Positions 1 to 11,130 of a DNA stretch of 64,000 nt are shown piece after piece. The stretch comes from Corylus avellana (Eukaryota > Streptophyta > Magnoliopsida > Fagales > Betulaceae): positions 26,500,258 to 26,564,257 of the forward strand of contig NC_081541.1 in NCBI RefSeq assembly GCF_901000735.1, in the 5' to 3' direction. The position numbers were made by a program, and so were the translations under genes. Below the pieces are notes generated by a model. That model was not told where the DNA came from. It ran no database searches and was given only the letters and a program-made list of their open reading frames with translations. Position 1 is the first letter of the stretch; each line of letters starts with the position of its first letter.

Positions 1-159
1 CTAACTAAACAAAAAAATATATATATTCACACAAAAATAAGAAGAACAAAACAGAGAATAAATACAAAACAGAAACCACAATATCAACAAACAAAAAATG
101 AAACAAAAGAAATGCAAATATATATATATATATTTTGTTCTTAGTTGCTTCAGGTCTGT

Positions 160-370
160 TGCTGCAGGCTACAGAGGTGCGCTGGAGCGCAGGTAAGCTG
201 CGATCGATCGTAGTTGCACTGGTGCGGTTGAGAGTCAAAGGCTTGCGCTCGAGCGTAGGTCTACTGTGTGCTCGCGTGCAACTACGGACACGTCGAGCGC
301 AGGTGTGCAGAATGTGCTGCAATAGGCTCGAGTGCGCTTGAGCGCAGGTGAGGCACGCTCGATCGCATTG
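160..370. repeat. Cluster of CpG-rich palindromes in a retroelement leader
   Basis: About eight copies of a degenerate palindrome related to GCGATCGATCGC and GCGCTCGAGCGC lie in 210 bases, spaced 20-40 bases apart, in an otherwise AT-rich region. Related clusters occur at 1450-1600, 19750-19800, 21620-21780, 32715-32840, 34865-34990, 40903-41030, 43053-43180 and 53058-53160. Function unknown. Confidence 0.75.
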
Positions 371-582
371 GCATGAACTGAATTTCGTCAAATCTGCCAC
401 AAACTTAAAACAAACAAACTTTTCATTTCCCTTTTTTTTTTTTTTTTTTTTCTATTGGATAAAACAAAATAAAAATGAACAAAAATTGCAAAAAGAAAAT
501 AAAACAAAAAATGCTACCTATAACTAGTAAAAAAACAAAATTAATTTAACGAAAAATTAATTTCACAAATCAACAATTCCCA

Positions 583-595
583 GGCAACGGCGCCA
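583..595 (-). promoter_or_regulatory. Primer-binding site (tRNA-Asp type)
   Basis: On the minus strand the sequence reads TGGCGCCGTTGCC, the primer site known from Athila and Tat gypsy elements. It lies a few bases inside the LTR border at 601 and fixes the element's direction as minus. Confidence 0.8.
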
Positions 596-600
596 AAATT

Positions 601-1771
601 TGCTCTGCAAATTTAATTGTACTCGCAAGTGCAAAAGTCGTGTACAATATAGTGTGTGTGCAAGTGCAAGGTCGATCCATAGGGAATTGTGTTGTGTAAA
701 TCAATTTCTATTCAAACTAATCCTATTTTAACCTAGTTCTGAAGTTCGAGTAATTTTGTCGTGCAAAATAAAAATAAACTAAAATTAAAATTGATTAAAT
801 GGAATGATAAAACGGCACTAAGGTTTTCAGAATCCAACTCACTAAATCAAAGTTTATACTCTCATGTTTTGTTCATACATCCGTTAAGAAATTAAACCCT
901 AAGCATGTCCTATTGCTTTTATAAAATTATACTGAAAGATTCGATGAATCCATCTCTATTACGAAAGACAACGAATATCCAATTGAGATCAAAAGATCCA
1001 ATGTATCAGTTTGAACAATGAAAGACAATGGATATCTAATTTCAATCAAAAGATTCGATGTATCCATTGGATGAAACAAATCAAATATCCAACGTTTTAA
1101 CAATTTTATAAACAACAATCAATACCATTTTGTCACATAATTGGATTGAAATGAAAATACTTTATATTAGGGTCGGAATTTGACGAACAAAAACATGAGG
1201 AATATGAAACTAATCAATGATGAGGTTTCATCTTCAACCTTAGTTGAAGGTTTTAGCATCTCATGATAATAAAAGACATAATCAAATCAATTGAAATCAG
1301 AACAAACATAAAACTTACAAAGGAAAACGTCCAAAAAACTCAAGAACAACTCTAAGTCGAAAATAGGCTATAAACGACGCCTCCCAACGTGTCTTTTCAA
1401 AATAAAATGTGATATTTAAACTTAAAACTAGGGCTTCAGCGTTGCCAAGTCAGGCAGGTGTGCTCGATCGCACACTAGGTGTACTCGAGCGCACACTAGC
1501 ATGCGTTAGCTCTTCCACAGTGCAAGTGTGCGCTCGAGCGTGCCTTGCATGGGCTAGAGCGCAGATACACTAGATCGCCTTACTGTGTGCTCGATCGCTC
1601 TTCCACTGGACTTCAATCTTTGCAATTTTCACCTTCAAACTGCAGTTTTCTCTCAATGACCTGCAAAACACTAAAACACCAAAACTAACCAAAAACATCT
1701 GAAAACAACAAAACAAAGGGTTTAACAAATGCAAGTTAAGGGGCCAAATATATGATATTTGGCACTCATCA
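601..1771 (-). mobile_element. 5' LTR of an Athila-like element (1171 bp)
   Basis: On the minus strand the LTR starts TGATGAGTGCC at 1771 and ends GCAGAGCA at 601, directly followed by the primer-binding site, so both borders have the expected TG...CA ends. It contains a palindrome cluster at 1450-1600. A block at 1225-1260 ('cttcaaccttagttg') recurs in LTR-like sequence at 54250-54290. The partner 3' LTR would lie outside the window, so a target duplication cannot be checked. Confidence 0.75.
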
Positions 1772-2008
1772 CTTGCCACTAGCAGCAAAGAGTGGTATGA
1801 CTACCACTTCTGGCCCTGCTTAAGGATTTGTATAATGTTATTAGGTTTGCCTTTTTTGATTAGTTGCTCCATGTATTTAATTTGAGGATTTTACTTGTAC
1901 CATGGCAATGTAAATAATTTCTCTCAGATTGTATTTCACCTTCCTAAGCATTACTCTGAAATGCTTATAGGGGCGATTCCTCATTTAGCCACAAGTTGGT
2001 TTAACTGA
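1772..2008 (+). other. Unassigned sequence beside an LTR; possible exon fragment at its right end
   Basis: This short stretch between the LTR and an assembly gap is not repeated elsewhere in the window. At 1913-1927 there is a pyrimidine tract ending in CAG, like a splice acceptor. It is followed by an open frame of about 26 codons beginning IVFHLPKHYSEML and ending in TGA at 2007, just before the gap. I do not recognise the protein. It may be the last exon of a host gene into which the retroelement inserted, or chance. Confidence 0.2.
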
Positions 2009-2108
2009 NNNNNNNNNNNNNNNNNNNNNNNNNNNNNNNNNNNNNNNNNNNNNNNNNNNNNNNNNNNNNNNNNNNNNNNNNNNNNNNNNNNNNNNNNNNN
2101 NNNNNNNN
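2009..2108. other. Assembly gap (100 N)
   Basis: Exactly 100 N, the usual placeholder for an unknown distance. Sequence on the right resumes inside a repeat that is complete at 58468. Confidence 0.95.
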
Positions 2109-2466
2109 TTGCTCTTGACACATAGAGTCTTGAGGATGACCCAGATTGTGGGAAACTTGCTAACTTTAAACCCCTAACTAATTACAAAGCTTTGATGACA
2201 AAGGGGCCTGTGACAAGGGGCCTGTCATTGATGTTGTTGTGTGGCATGACGGAGAAGTATGGAAGGAGCCAGTGAAGGGCGGCTAGGGCTGAACATCGAC
2301 CGGTTCTTTTTTTTTTTTTTTTTTTTTCTTTTTCTATTTAACAAAAATAAAATAGATAAAAGGGTTTCGTGATTATGAAATCAATCGAAACAAAGGATAA
2401 GGAACATAAAAGAAAATTGCAATCTAGGATCTAACAATTGGAGCTAGCCTATTTGCTTTGATACCA

Positions 2467-2820
2467 TGAAAGAATTCATAATGCGTAGATAATAAAGCGG
2501 AAATAATAAGATAGTGACACAGAGATTTACGTGGTTCGATCTATGAGCTACATCCATAAGACCAAGCCCTGAGGCTCCATTAAGCTCTTATTTCTCTGAG
2601 TAATATTTACAATATAATATGCTCCTATTTATAGGAGAATCATGTTGAATACAAATAGACTTCTACTCTAGCTAGGTTAGCTTGGTGATAATCTTAAACT
2701 ATTCACCTGTAACTACAGTGATAGTTTTCAAGTGTGACTCAGTGATATTTTTCAACTGTAAGTCAGTAATAGTCTTATACTATGACTATTATTCTTGAAC
2801 CTTCATGATATACTCTAACA
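2467..2820 (-). mobile_element. LTR of non-coding element A (354 bp)
   Basis: Minus-strand LTR starting TGTTAGAGTATATCATG and ending GAATTCTTTCA, followed by a primer site close to TGGTATCAGAGC (here with one change). It corresponds to the LTR at 58806-59150. The bases after it, GACTT, match the target duplication seen at 56731-56735. Confidence 0.8.
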
Positions 2821-2983
2821 GACTTGACAACAAAAACCTTTTTTTTTTCAACAAAAAATAAAAATAATATAGATAAAAGGGTTTTGTGATTGTGAAATCA
2901 ATTGAAACAAATGATAAGAAACATAAAAGAAAATTGCGATCCAGGATCTAACAATTATCGTTAGCCTATTTCCTCTGATACCA

Positions 2984-3220
2984 TGAAGAAATTGATAATT
3001 AAATGGAAAAATAAAATTATAGCAGAATTAAAATAAAAGAGACACGAAAGATTTTACGTGGTTCAGTCAATAACCTACGTCCACAGATAAAGCCCTAGGG
3101 CTACATTATGCTTTTATTGAATTATTTGATAGTACATAGGAGACTTCAATATATAAAAGTTAAAGGGAGAGAAACTCTCATACTTTGGCAATGTGGGACA
3201 AGCCCGCATATTCTCTAACA
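2984..3220 (-). mobile_element. LTR of non-coding element B (237 bp)
   Basis: Minus-strand LTR starting TGTTAGAGAATATG and ending AATTTCTTCA, with TGGTATCAGAGG directly inside it as primer site. It corresponds to the LTR at 59343-59579. Only the 5' end of element B is present in this copy. Confidence 0.8.
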
Positions 3221-4119
3221 CTTTGAACCATATTTCTAGTTGAAAATTCAACTTTTGGGATTATTTTGCTGATGGGTGATTTTGTAGGTTAATAAGAGAA
3301 GATGGCGCATTGTAGTGGGTTATTCCTTGTGTTTTTAATTTTTGTTGGTTTCAATTGTTGGTAGAGGTGGATGAGGATTAGTTGGGTGAACTTTTTGGAA
3401 TTAATATAATGTATTTGGGTGCTTGATTTATGAATGGTCGATTAAGGGTGAATAGCTACGTTGATGGAAATTAGAAGATGAGTGTGATTCTCTTAATTGA
3501 TTGGTGGTATTATCAAGTATGGGATACTATGGTGGTTTAATATTGAAGATGAGAATATGGGTTTATTCTTGGTGGCATTGTGGATGAATGTTAAAAGAGG
3601 TGATTGGATCTTGTAGAGTAACAAGAACAAGCTAACTTTTGCCTCTACCTATTTCTTTATTATGCAAGTTATTTTCAAGTTTCACATATAGAATCATTTT
3701 TTTCAAACGCCTCTTCATAATTGTAATGATTAGTTTAATTATTCTTTATTAGTTCTCTTTTATTATAGATGTGACAACTAACAAGTCACTTCCATTTGTA
3801 ATTTTCACCATTTATAATCTCATTGCATAAATGAATACTATGATGATTTTTACTCCAATAATATTGCATACCTCTTCTTTTAAACCAATAACTTTTTTGA
3901 AAATACTATTTAAATGGAGGTTGTTATTTCATATGTTGTGAATATTGGACGATACCTCTTCTTTTATTTTTTTTTTAAAGTCCCAAAACTTTGATGATGA
4001 TACCTCTTCACATGTCCTACGTCAATTTATTATTTATCTATTTTTTTAATATAGTTGAATTTTTACCAGAGCCACATATTAATTCAGTAAAAAACTCTTG
4101 TAAAACCGTACCCTCCTAG

Positions 4120-4219
4120 NNNNNNNNNNNNNNNNNNNNNNNNNNNNNNNNNNNNNNNNNNNNNNNNNNNNNNNNNNNNNNNNNNNNNNNNNNNNNNNNN
4201 NNNNNNNNNNNNNNNNNNN
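4120..4219. other. Assembly gap (100 N)
   Basis: Exactly 100 N. It falls where the partner copy (60508 onward) carries the small secreted protein gene, so the state of that gene in this copy cannot be read. Confidence 0.95.
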
Positions 4220-5270
4220 CGTTAATAGCAGACGCTACATACCAAAATAGTTGATATTTAGCAGCAACACCAATAGCAGCGGCCATTATTGCCGCTATTT
4301 ACTACTCGCCGCTGTTAGGCACTCAATAGCGGCGACACATGTTGCCGCTATTTAAACACAATCAGCGGCAACAGACTATTGCCGCTATTAAGAGGTCAAT
4401 AGCGGCAACATTTAAAGTTTCCGCTAATAGTCCTAACGAAAAAACAAATAAAAAAATAGGACTTATTAGCGACATAAAGTTGCCGCTATTAAGGGGTGAA
4501 TAGCGGCAACATTTAAAGTTTCCGCTAATGGTCCTAACAAATATAAAAATAGGACTTATTGGCGGCGACATAAAGTTGCCGCTATTAAGTGCCTAATAGC
4601 GGCAACTTTAAAAGGTTGCCGCTATTAAGGGGTCAATTGCGGCAACTTTAGCAGTTGCTGATAATGGTCCTGACAAAAAACAAATAAAAAAAATAGGCCT
4701 ATTAGTGGCGACAAAAAGTTGCCACTATTAAGTGCCTAATAGTGGCAACTTTAAAAGGTTGGCGCTATTGAAGGGTCAATAGCGACAACTTTAGCAATTG
4801 TCGCTAATGGTCTTGACAAAAAAAAAAAGGCCTATTAGCGGCGACATAAAGTTGCCGCTATTAAGTTCCTAACAGCGGCGACATTATAAAGTTGCCACTA
4901 TTGAAGCATCAATAGCGGCAACTTTTAAAGTTGCCGCTAATGATCATGATGAAAAAACAAAATAAAAAATAGGTCTTATTAGCAACAACATAAAGTCGCC
5001 ACTATTAAGTGCCTAATAGCGGCAACTTGAAAAAGTTGCCGCTATTGAGGGGTCAATAGCAGCAACTTTAAGAGTTGCTGCTAATGGTCCTGACAAAAAA
5101 CAAATAAAAAAATAGGCCTATTAGCGGCGACATATAGTTGCCACTATTGAGTGCCTAACAATGGCGACTTTTAAATGTTGCCGCTAATGAGCGGTCAATA
5201 GCAGTAACTTTTAAAATATTAACCGATTGACCATAATGGTTTTGAAGAAACAAAAATAAAAAAATAGGCC
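4220..5270. repeat. Tandem array with inverted GCCGCTATT / AATAGCGGC motifs
   Basis: About seven imperfect units of roughly 100-145 bases. Each contains an A-rich spacer ('acaaataaaaaaataggcc', near 4430, 4532, 4670, 4812, 4946, 5088 and 5230) and several inverted pairs of AGCGGCAAC and GTTGCCGCT that could form hairpins. Short inverted motifs of this kind are typical of the subterminal regions of CACTA or Mutator-type DNA transposons. No transposase is visible. A related block lies at 45020-45295. Confidence 0.7.
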
Positions 5271-5880
5271 TTAGTGTATTCGTCTGATCGATCATGATAA
5301 GATCAATCGATCAATCATTAGTCTGATTGATCATGATAATCTCAATTGATCGATCCAAGTGCATTAGTGTGATTGATCGTGATATAATCAAATGATCGAT
5401 CCAATTTGACACAATTGAATGTTCGATCAAACATCCGATTACTCTTAGTATATTAGTCCGATTGATCATGACAAGATTAACCGATCGACCCAAGTGCAAT
5501 ATTAGTGTGGTTGATCATGATACAATCAAATGATCGATCTAATTTAACAAAATTGATTGTTTGATCGAACATTTGATTACTCTTAGTGTATTCATCTGAT
5601 CGATCATTAATCTGATTGATCTTGATAATCTCAATCGATCGATCTAAGTGCAATATTAGTGTGATTGATCGTGATACAATCAAATGATTGATCCAATTTG
5701 ACAAAATTGATTGTTCGATCGAACATCTAATTGCTCTAGTGTATTCGTCTGATCGATCATGATAAGATTAACCGATCGATCATTAGTCCGATTGATCGTG
5801 ATAATCTCAATCGATCAATCCAAGTGCAATATTAGTGTGATTGATCGTGATACAATCAAATGATCGATCCAATTTGACAC
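5271..5880. repeat. GATCGATC-rich minisatellite
   Basis: About four units of 140-175 bases, each starting near 'agtgtattcgtctgatcgat' (around 5271, 5443, 5581 and 5733) and rich in GATCGATC, TGATCATGATA and CAATCAAATGATC. It directly abuts the hairpin array at 4220-5270. The open frames here on the minus strand (5311-5704) are products of the repeat. Confidence 0.75.
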
Positions 5881-6980
5881 TATTTAATTATGATACATCA
5901 TATCATAATTACCTTTTCAACCAACTTATGCCTTGCTTAGTTCTCTCTCAAGTATCTCCATTTCTTGATTAGCAATAATTAATTAGCAAAGCCTCCACCA
6001 CCAAGAGGCCAGCAAACCAGATTAATTACAACTATGTCTGGTTATTTTATATAAAAAATGATTATTTTATATAGATTTTCAAATTTTTTGAGGTTGCCTT
6101 GAACCCCCCAAGACATAAGGCGGGTCCGTTCCTAGACACAATTGGTAGTTTAAGAGAGGACATTGACAATAATGGTAGTTTAAGGAGAAGTTTGTATACT
6201 TTTTTGAATGGAATAGTATATCTCCTAACAAGAAGAGGAACATTTATATGAGTAATTAGTTGGTTGTATTTTGTAATGTATGGACCTGATTGTATTGAAG
6301 TTGGTTGTATTTGGGTCGTAAATATTAATGTATTTTGTTTGAAACTATTATGGATGTTGGTGTTTGATATTTAGCCTACATGATCCACCTGGTCTTATGG
6401 CAAAAAAGTATTTTGAAAAGAGTAATGAATCATACGTACTCGGTACTCTTACTTTCCTACCCTTACTCTCATACATTTTTAGATGACACCCATTTTCACC
6501 ATTGAATTTATGATAAATTGTTAGTGGATTTTGATCCAATGGTGAGAGTGGAATCAGCTAATAACGCGTTAAGAGTGAGAGTAAAAAAATAAAAGTGCGT
6601 GTAGCATTACTAAAAAAAAAAAAAAGTAATAATTAAGAGAAAAGGAAATTGACCAAGTCCTACTCGTTAAATGGGTCACATATACAATGTTGTACTTAGG
6701 AGTGAAAATGCATATGTGGATGTGGATGCGGTTATTAGCAATATCTATATCTACAAAATGTGGATATTTTTGATATCTGCATCCGCATTATGCAATTACT
6801 ATATGCATCTGTGCAGTTAATAAATGCAGTTATTATCCCCTATCCGCATATGAGGTAAGAGCATTTTGGAGTTGTACTTATTGCTTCTAGTAAAGACAAA
6901 AAAACATTATCTATAATTGAATAATATTATTCATATCACATCATTTTGTGATGAAATTTTAATTTCATACATTATTTAGC
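5881..6980. other. AT-rich intergenic sequence
   Basis: No gene seen. The piece at about 5925-5952 matches 62635-62662, just outside the CACTA terminus, which suggests that the duplication shared with 58468-62663 once extended this far. A block at 6710-6850 carries repeated 'atccgcat' and 'ggatgcgg' motifs that recur at 7380-7510. Confidence 0.4.
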
Positions 6981-7219
6981 TTCTTGTATCATCTATCTAT
7001 AGTTGGAGTCAGAAAAAAAATATTCGAAAAAATAATAATAATAATAATAAGAATAATAATAATAATAATAAAGGAAGAATATATAAGACAATTAAGTCAA
7101 AACAAATTAGAAGATCGTTTCCCAACAGTGAAATCCAACAACATTACAAATTTAGCAAATATAAGAAAAATAAATCATGAATTCAAAAAAATAAATTACA
7201 AATCCGACAAACATAAAAA

Positions 7220-7257
<38 letters not shown>

Positions 7258-7510
7258 GTTGTGGTTATGAGGGGTGAGTATGACTTTGAAATGATAGTAG
7301 AAAAAAACCTATCCTAAAGGTCACAAACCTATCAAATCCAAAATGATGTCGTTTCAATGAATTTAATTTATATAATTTTATATAAAGCGAATGTGGATGC
7401 GGTTATTATCCACATCTACATATTCTAAAATCATAATTCGCATCCGTACATGCGGATAATGATTTTTGCTATTCCTATCTGCATCGTGATAATAGATAGC
7501 AAATAACAGA
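6981..7510. repeat. Simple-sequence repeats splitting a 'ggatgcgg'-motif block
   Basis: Contains an (AAT)n tract at about 7028-7072 and a long T-run followed by an A-run at 7218-7256. The two flanks (6710-6850 and 7380-7510) share 'gtggatgcggttatta' and related motifs, so this stretch may be an insertion into an older repeat. No gene seen. Confidence 0.5.
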
Positions 7511-7559
7511 TAGCAGATAAGTGCAGTGTACCTTATTTGTCATGGTTCGAATTAAGATG

Positions 7560-8085
7560 ACATTAGAGAAGAGGACAATTCGTATGTGCCAAGCCACACC
7601 ATGCAATATTGGCTACTGCCTGATCCAACCGCTCCTTGATGAAGCCACCATCACTTCTGCAGTTCGTCTATGTGTATTTTGGTCCTTTAAACCCCAAGTC
7701 TCCTAGTTGGCCCCCATCTAATACATCTAGGAACTACTCCATCTGGCTTTCTCTTCTCAAAACTGCCCCAAATTTTTCTTCTTGGGACACAATTTCATTG
7801 AAATCTCAGATGCAAAGCAATGGAACGGGATTGAGGTATTTTAGATGGTTTAGTAGAGCCCATGATTCATGCCTTTTCCCCACCTCAGGGTGTCCATAAA
7901 AGCCAGTAAACTTCCAAGAGAGGTTGCTGCCTGGTAGGCATACCACAGCATTGATGTGTCTCCTGGAATAATTTTGAATTTCTAGCGTTCCTTCCTCCTT
8001 CCATAGGAGAGCAAGACCACCACTACGCCCAACTGGATCAACCACGAACAACCCGGAGTACCCAAACCTAACATTCAGTCCCTAT
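7560..8085 (-). pseudogene. LINE (L1-type) ORF2 endonuclease fragment
   Basis: An open frame on the minus strand from about 8051 to 7806 reads VDPVGRSGGLALLWKE, then a tract with WKFTGFYGHPE and ALLNHL, and continues as CIGDFNEI into the next stretch. This is the typical order of the apurinic endonuclease domain at the start of plant L1 ORF2 proteins (GRSGGLALLW, then TGFYG, then GDFNE). Downstream codons toward 7600 (KDQNTH, for the usual GPKYTW) are interrupted by stops. There is no reverse transcriptase part, so this is a short dead fragment. Confidence 0.75.
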
Positions 8086-8619
8086 ATTCTTCGTTTTCGA
8101 CTTTTTGTTTAACCTAAACTTTGTAAATTTTTTGCATTTAATAGGTGCTGCATGAAGCTAATATTATGAACAAATTAATATACATAACCCACAATTAATG
8201 GTGCTATGACAATCTGTAGTGCCATATACTGCCCTACGGATTATTCAATGCAGAATCTCCATTAGAAGTTCCTTCAGTATAATTTGTGAAACAATCGGTC
8301 ACTTTAATTTTTATTTCACTAGGCAATTTATGGACTACCAATGCGCTAACTAAAGGAAATGTTTATTTCAACAATTTATTTATTTTCAAATAATTGGATC
8401 TATTTTTATAAGAGTAATGCTGCACAGACATTTGTGATTCACATTTAGATATATCATTTTACATGGCTGAATAGGATTTATTTAAAGATAGCTTCTGGTT
8501 TAATTCCATATATGCTAAATCGGAGAACGTTTGACTCTATCATATACAAAAAGCAGATAATATTCCTAAAGCTAATGTTATGTAGATCGTGGTATATATC
8601 AAAATGACGATGCAATTGT
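8086..8619. other. AT-rich intergenic sequence, no feature seen
   Basis: No open frame of note, no clear repeat partner inside the window and no recognised motif. Confidence 0.4.
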
Positions 8620-8777
8620 ATCTATTTTCTTTTTCATCAAGTAACCCTCAAATTACTACCCAATTAACAATGTTCCCCATAAACTATTAAAAGGTTGTCA
8701 ATATACCCGCCAAGACCAACAAATAGACAAAAATAACCTTAAAAAATTTTCACTAAGACAAACATATCAATAATTTG

Positions 8778-8811
<34 letters not shown>

Positions 8812-9360
8812 AAACTAAAAAAAGGAAGAAAAAAAATTAGAAACAATGGATCCGTTCTTGTTCCTTCTTTTCAAATCTGAGTGGAGTCATAAGGCTTGGT
8901 TTGGTGTTTTTGGATCTTTTCTGCATTCTCTGATCAGCATTGATTTTGAAAATCTAGTGTTGTTTAAAGAATACTTCCTTGTTCAGTATTTCCTTTGGCG
9001 ATCTAAATGATTAATTACAACTTGTTACTTTCCTATGTTAATTATTGGAATTAGCACAGGGATGACATGGCTATATATGGAGTCATATGAGGAGAGGAGG
9101 TCATTGCAAAACTGCAAAGCTTCTCAGGTACACCGTCTTCTCTTTTTGTTATCGTTCAAACAAATTGTCTGGTTTTTCCTTCTTTTTAATTTTTAGATTT
9201 TATTTTTTATATATATATTATTTTATTAAGGATACTTTTGTCATTAGGGGGCACATTCATAACTTTTTGGTAGTTTGGAGGAGAGATTGTCCTATTTGAA
9301 AGTTTGAAGAGACATTATCAATTGAGTAGTAGTTTAAAGAAATATATGGAATTTACTTTT
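8620..9360. mobile_element. Inverted-repeat element with gene-like filler
   Basis: The left arm (about 8637-8760) and right arm (about 9230-9358) are diverged inverted copies; the left 'caatgttccccataaacta' pairs with the right 'tagtttggaggagagattg'. The roughly 450-base centre contains an exon-like stretch at 9070-9128 ('atggagtcatatgaggagag') that matches a better kept copy at 24840-24895. The element resembles foldback or MITE-type DNA elements that pick up gene pieces. Confidence 0.45.
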
Positions 9361-10018
9361 GTTTTTAATTTTAACTGCTTTGGAAGCACGTGATAATTAA
9401 CAGTATTATATGTACATGGATAAGGACTTGAGTCACCGAATGTCAGTTACGTGTACCTCTTGAAAGATCCTATACACATGGGCTACTCCTAATTAAGGCA
9501 TTTAGTTAATAATTATCTTCTAAAATTTTATTTCTTTTTTAAACAATAAAGACTCTCTAATCAAGGTCTCAATTGGTAATTGTAAACAAATGTAAGTATT
9601 TTAATATAGTAAACACTTAGTATAATATGGCCTACACAGTACGTTTGGCTACGCAATTGTGGTGTGAAATTTCATTAGAAATTAGAATGATGAACACGTT
9701 TTATTTGAAAACTTCTTTGGCATCCGAAGTTTTTGCTTTGGAATCTGTTCTTCTTGATTTTTGTTCCACATACATTTGATATAATTCCAACTCATTTCTG
9801 TTATGATTCCAAGGCAAATGAAGGTTCCAAAAAAGAATAATAAGGAGACAATAATATAGGATTTTCTTATCCAATGAGAAAGTTTCTAGATTACGTTGAA
9901 TAAAGAAATTGGACAAATCTTTCCCCAAGATCTGCAACTGAAGATTTAGTTCTAATTTATTATTATCAGCATGTTTATTGATGCGATGCATATCGGAGAT
10001 CACAAATTTTAAATAGGA

Positions 10019-10388
10019 TAAAATCCACTTAACTCCCTTAAACTATTATTTCAATGACAATTTACTCCATAAACTATCAATTGTGATAATTACCCTCCAA
10101 ACTATCAAGACAATGACAATGTACCTCAAATTTTAACAAAATGATGAAATTATCCTTACTAAAATAAAAGCAAAAATACTAAAATTTATTTATTTATTTC
10201 AAATTTTTAAGGGTATTTTTGTCTTATTGAAGATTCTATAGGGGTAATTTCATCATTTTGCTAACATTGGGGGGTACATTGTCATCGTTTTGGTAGTTTG
10301 GGGGGTAAATTGTCGTGTAATTGATAGTTTGGGGGTAGAATGTCATTGGGCTGGTAGTTTGAGAGGATTAAGTGAACTTTACCCTTTT
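10019..10388. mobile_element. Inverted-repeat MITE-like element
   Basis: The left arm (10019-10165) reads 'cacttaactcccttaaacta' and the right arm (10228-10388) its diverged complement ('tagtttgagaggattaagtg'), with a short AT-rich centre. Unit B lacks it at the equivalent place (after about 26350), which supports an insertion. Confidence 0.65.
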
Positions 10389-10474
10389 AAATACTCATCT
10401 CTCATCTCACTTTTAAATTATTGGAGTGATGTGCTAATATCCATCAGCCTTTGTATTTTTTTTTTTTTTTTTTT

Positions 10475-10830
10475 TTGGGAAAATACATTTTACCCACCTG
10501 AACTATCTACCCATTTGTACTTTTAACCCCAATGTTTAAAAAGTGACACTTTACCCCCCAAAGTATCTGACATTGACATTTGACCCCTATAAAGTACACT
10601 TTACCCCTAAAATATTTTGAATTGACACTTTATCTCCCAAAACTTAGTTGCTTCGGAGGGTAAAGTGTCAACTCAAAATACTTTAGGGGTAAAGTGTACT
10701 TCATGTGGGTTAAGTGTCAATGTAAGATAGTTTGGGAGGTAAAGTGTTATTTTTTAAACATTTGGGTTAAAAGTGTAAATAGGTGGATAGTTCAGGGAGT
10801 AAAGTGTATTTTCCTTCCTTTTTTTTTTTT
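10475..10830. mobile_element. Hairpin MITE with GGGAAAATACA termini, inserted in a T-run
   Basis: A near-palindrome of about 345 bases: the left end 'gggaaaatacattttaccc' pairs with the right end 'ggagtaaagtgtattttcc', and the two halves meet near 10640. Both sides are flanked by T-runs, so the target was probably a poly-T stretch; unit B has a shorter T-rich stretch here without the element. A lone right end of the same family is at about 44545-44570. Confidence 0.7.
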
Positions 10831-10937
10831 TTTTTTCTTTTTCTTTTTCTTTTTAATAAAGGAGTTATGAAAACTGTTATATGAGCCAAGTGGTATGAAA
10901 GTCTGATAACATATGAGTATGTAGTATTCAGGAGTAG

Positions 10938-11130
10938 NNNNNNNNNNNNNNNNNNNNNNNNNNNNNNNNNNNNNNNNNNNNNNNNNNNNNNNNNNNNNNN
11001 NNNNNNNNNNNNNNNNNNNNNNNNNNNNNNNNNNNNNNNNNNNNNNNNNNNNNNNNNNNNNNNNNNNNNNNNNNNNNNNNNNNNNNNNNNNNNNNNNNNN
11101 NNNNNNNNNNNNNNNNNNNNNNNNNNNNNN
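10938..11130. other. Assembly gap (193 N)
   Basis: A gap of non-standard size, probably estimated from read pairs. The equivalent sequence is present in unit B at about 26605-26680, which suggests a real missing length closer to 75-90 bases. Confidence 0.9.

Larger units (their letters stand above)
1..600 (-). mobile_element. 5' leader of an Athila-like LTR retrotransposon, cut by the window edge
   Basis: This is the stretch just inside the 5' LTR of a minus-strand element whose body lies to the left of the window. It holds a primer-binding site at 583-595, AT-rich sequence, a T-run at 429-450 and a cluster of CpG-rich palindromes at 160-370. The same order (LTR, tRNA-Asp-type primer site, palindrome-rich leader) is seen at 19624-19800 and 53040-53357. 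The long open frames crossing 5-400 follow from the GC-rich palindromes and match no gag protein that I recognise. Confidence 0.7.
2109..4119. repeat. Duplicated segment, copy 1 (partner 58468-60507)
   Basis: The whole stretch aligns in direct orientation to 58468-60507, with roughly 5% mismatches and small indels judged by eye. It contains part of a non-coding LTR element (2109-2466), its LTR (2467-2820), the leader and LTR of the element that hosts it (2821-3220), and 900 bases of single-copy flank (3221-4119). That flank matches the region upstream of the small secreted protein gene at 60714. The copy is cut by gaps at both ends. Because the nested LTR arrangement is shared, the duplication came after those insertions. 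Confidence 0.85.

Noticed and set aside
5..400. Open frame of 131 codons on the minus strand with many Cys and Arg
   Set aside because: It crosses the palindrome cluster of a retroelement leader; its composition follows from GCGATCG repeats and its C-terminal part is a hydrophobic run from the AT-rich flank. Similar false frames occur at 34511-34990 and 52943-53250, also over palindromes.
5311..5704. Minus-strand frames in the GATC minisatellite
   Set aside because: Repeat-derived, no start context, no domain.
4220..5880. CRISPR-like array
   Set aside because: Units are imperfect, without equal spacers, and the genome is that of a plant.
6984..7277. Frame of 97 codons rich in Ile and Lys
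   Set aside because: Product of the (AAT)n tract and the A/T-runs.
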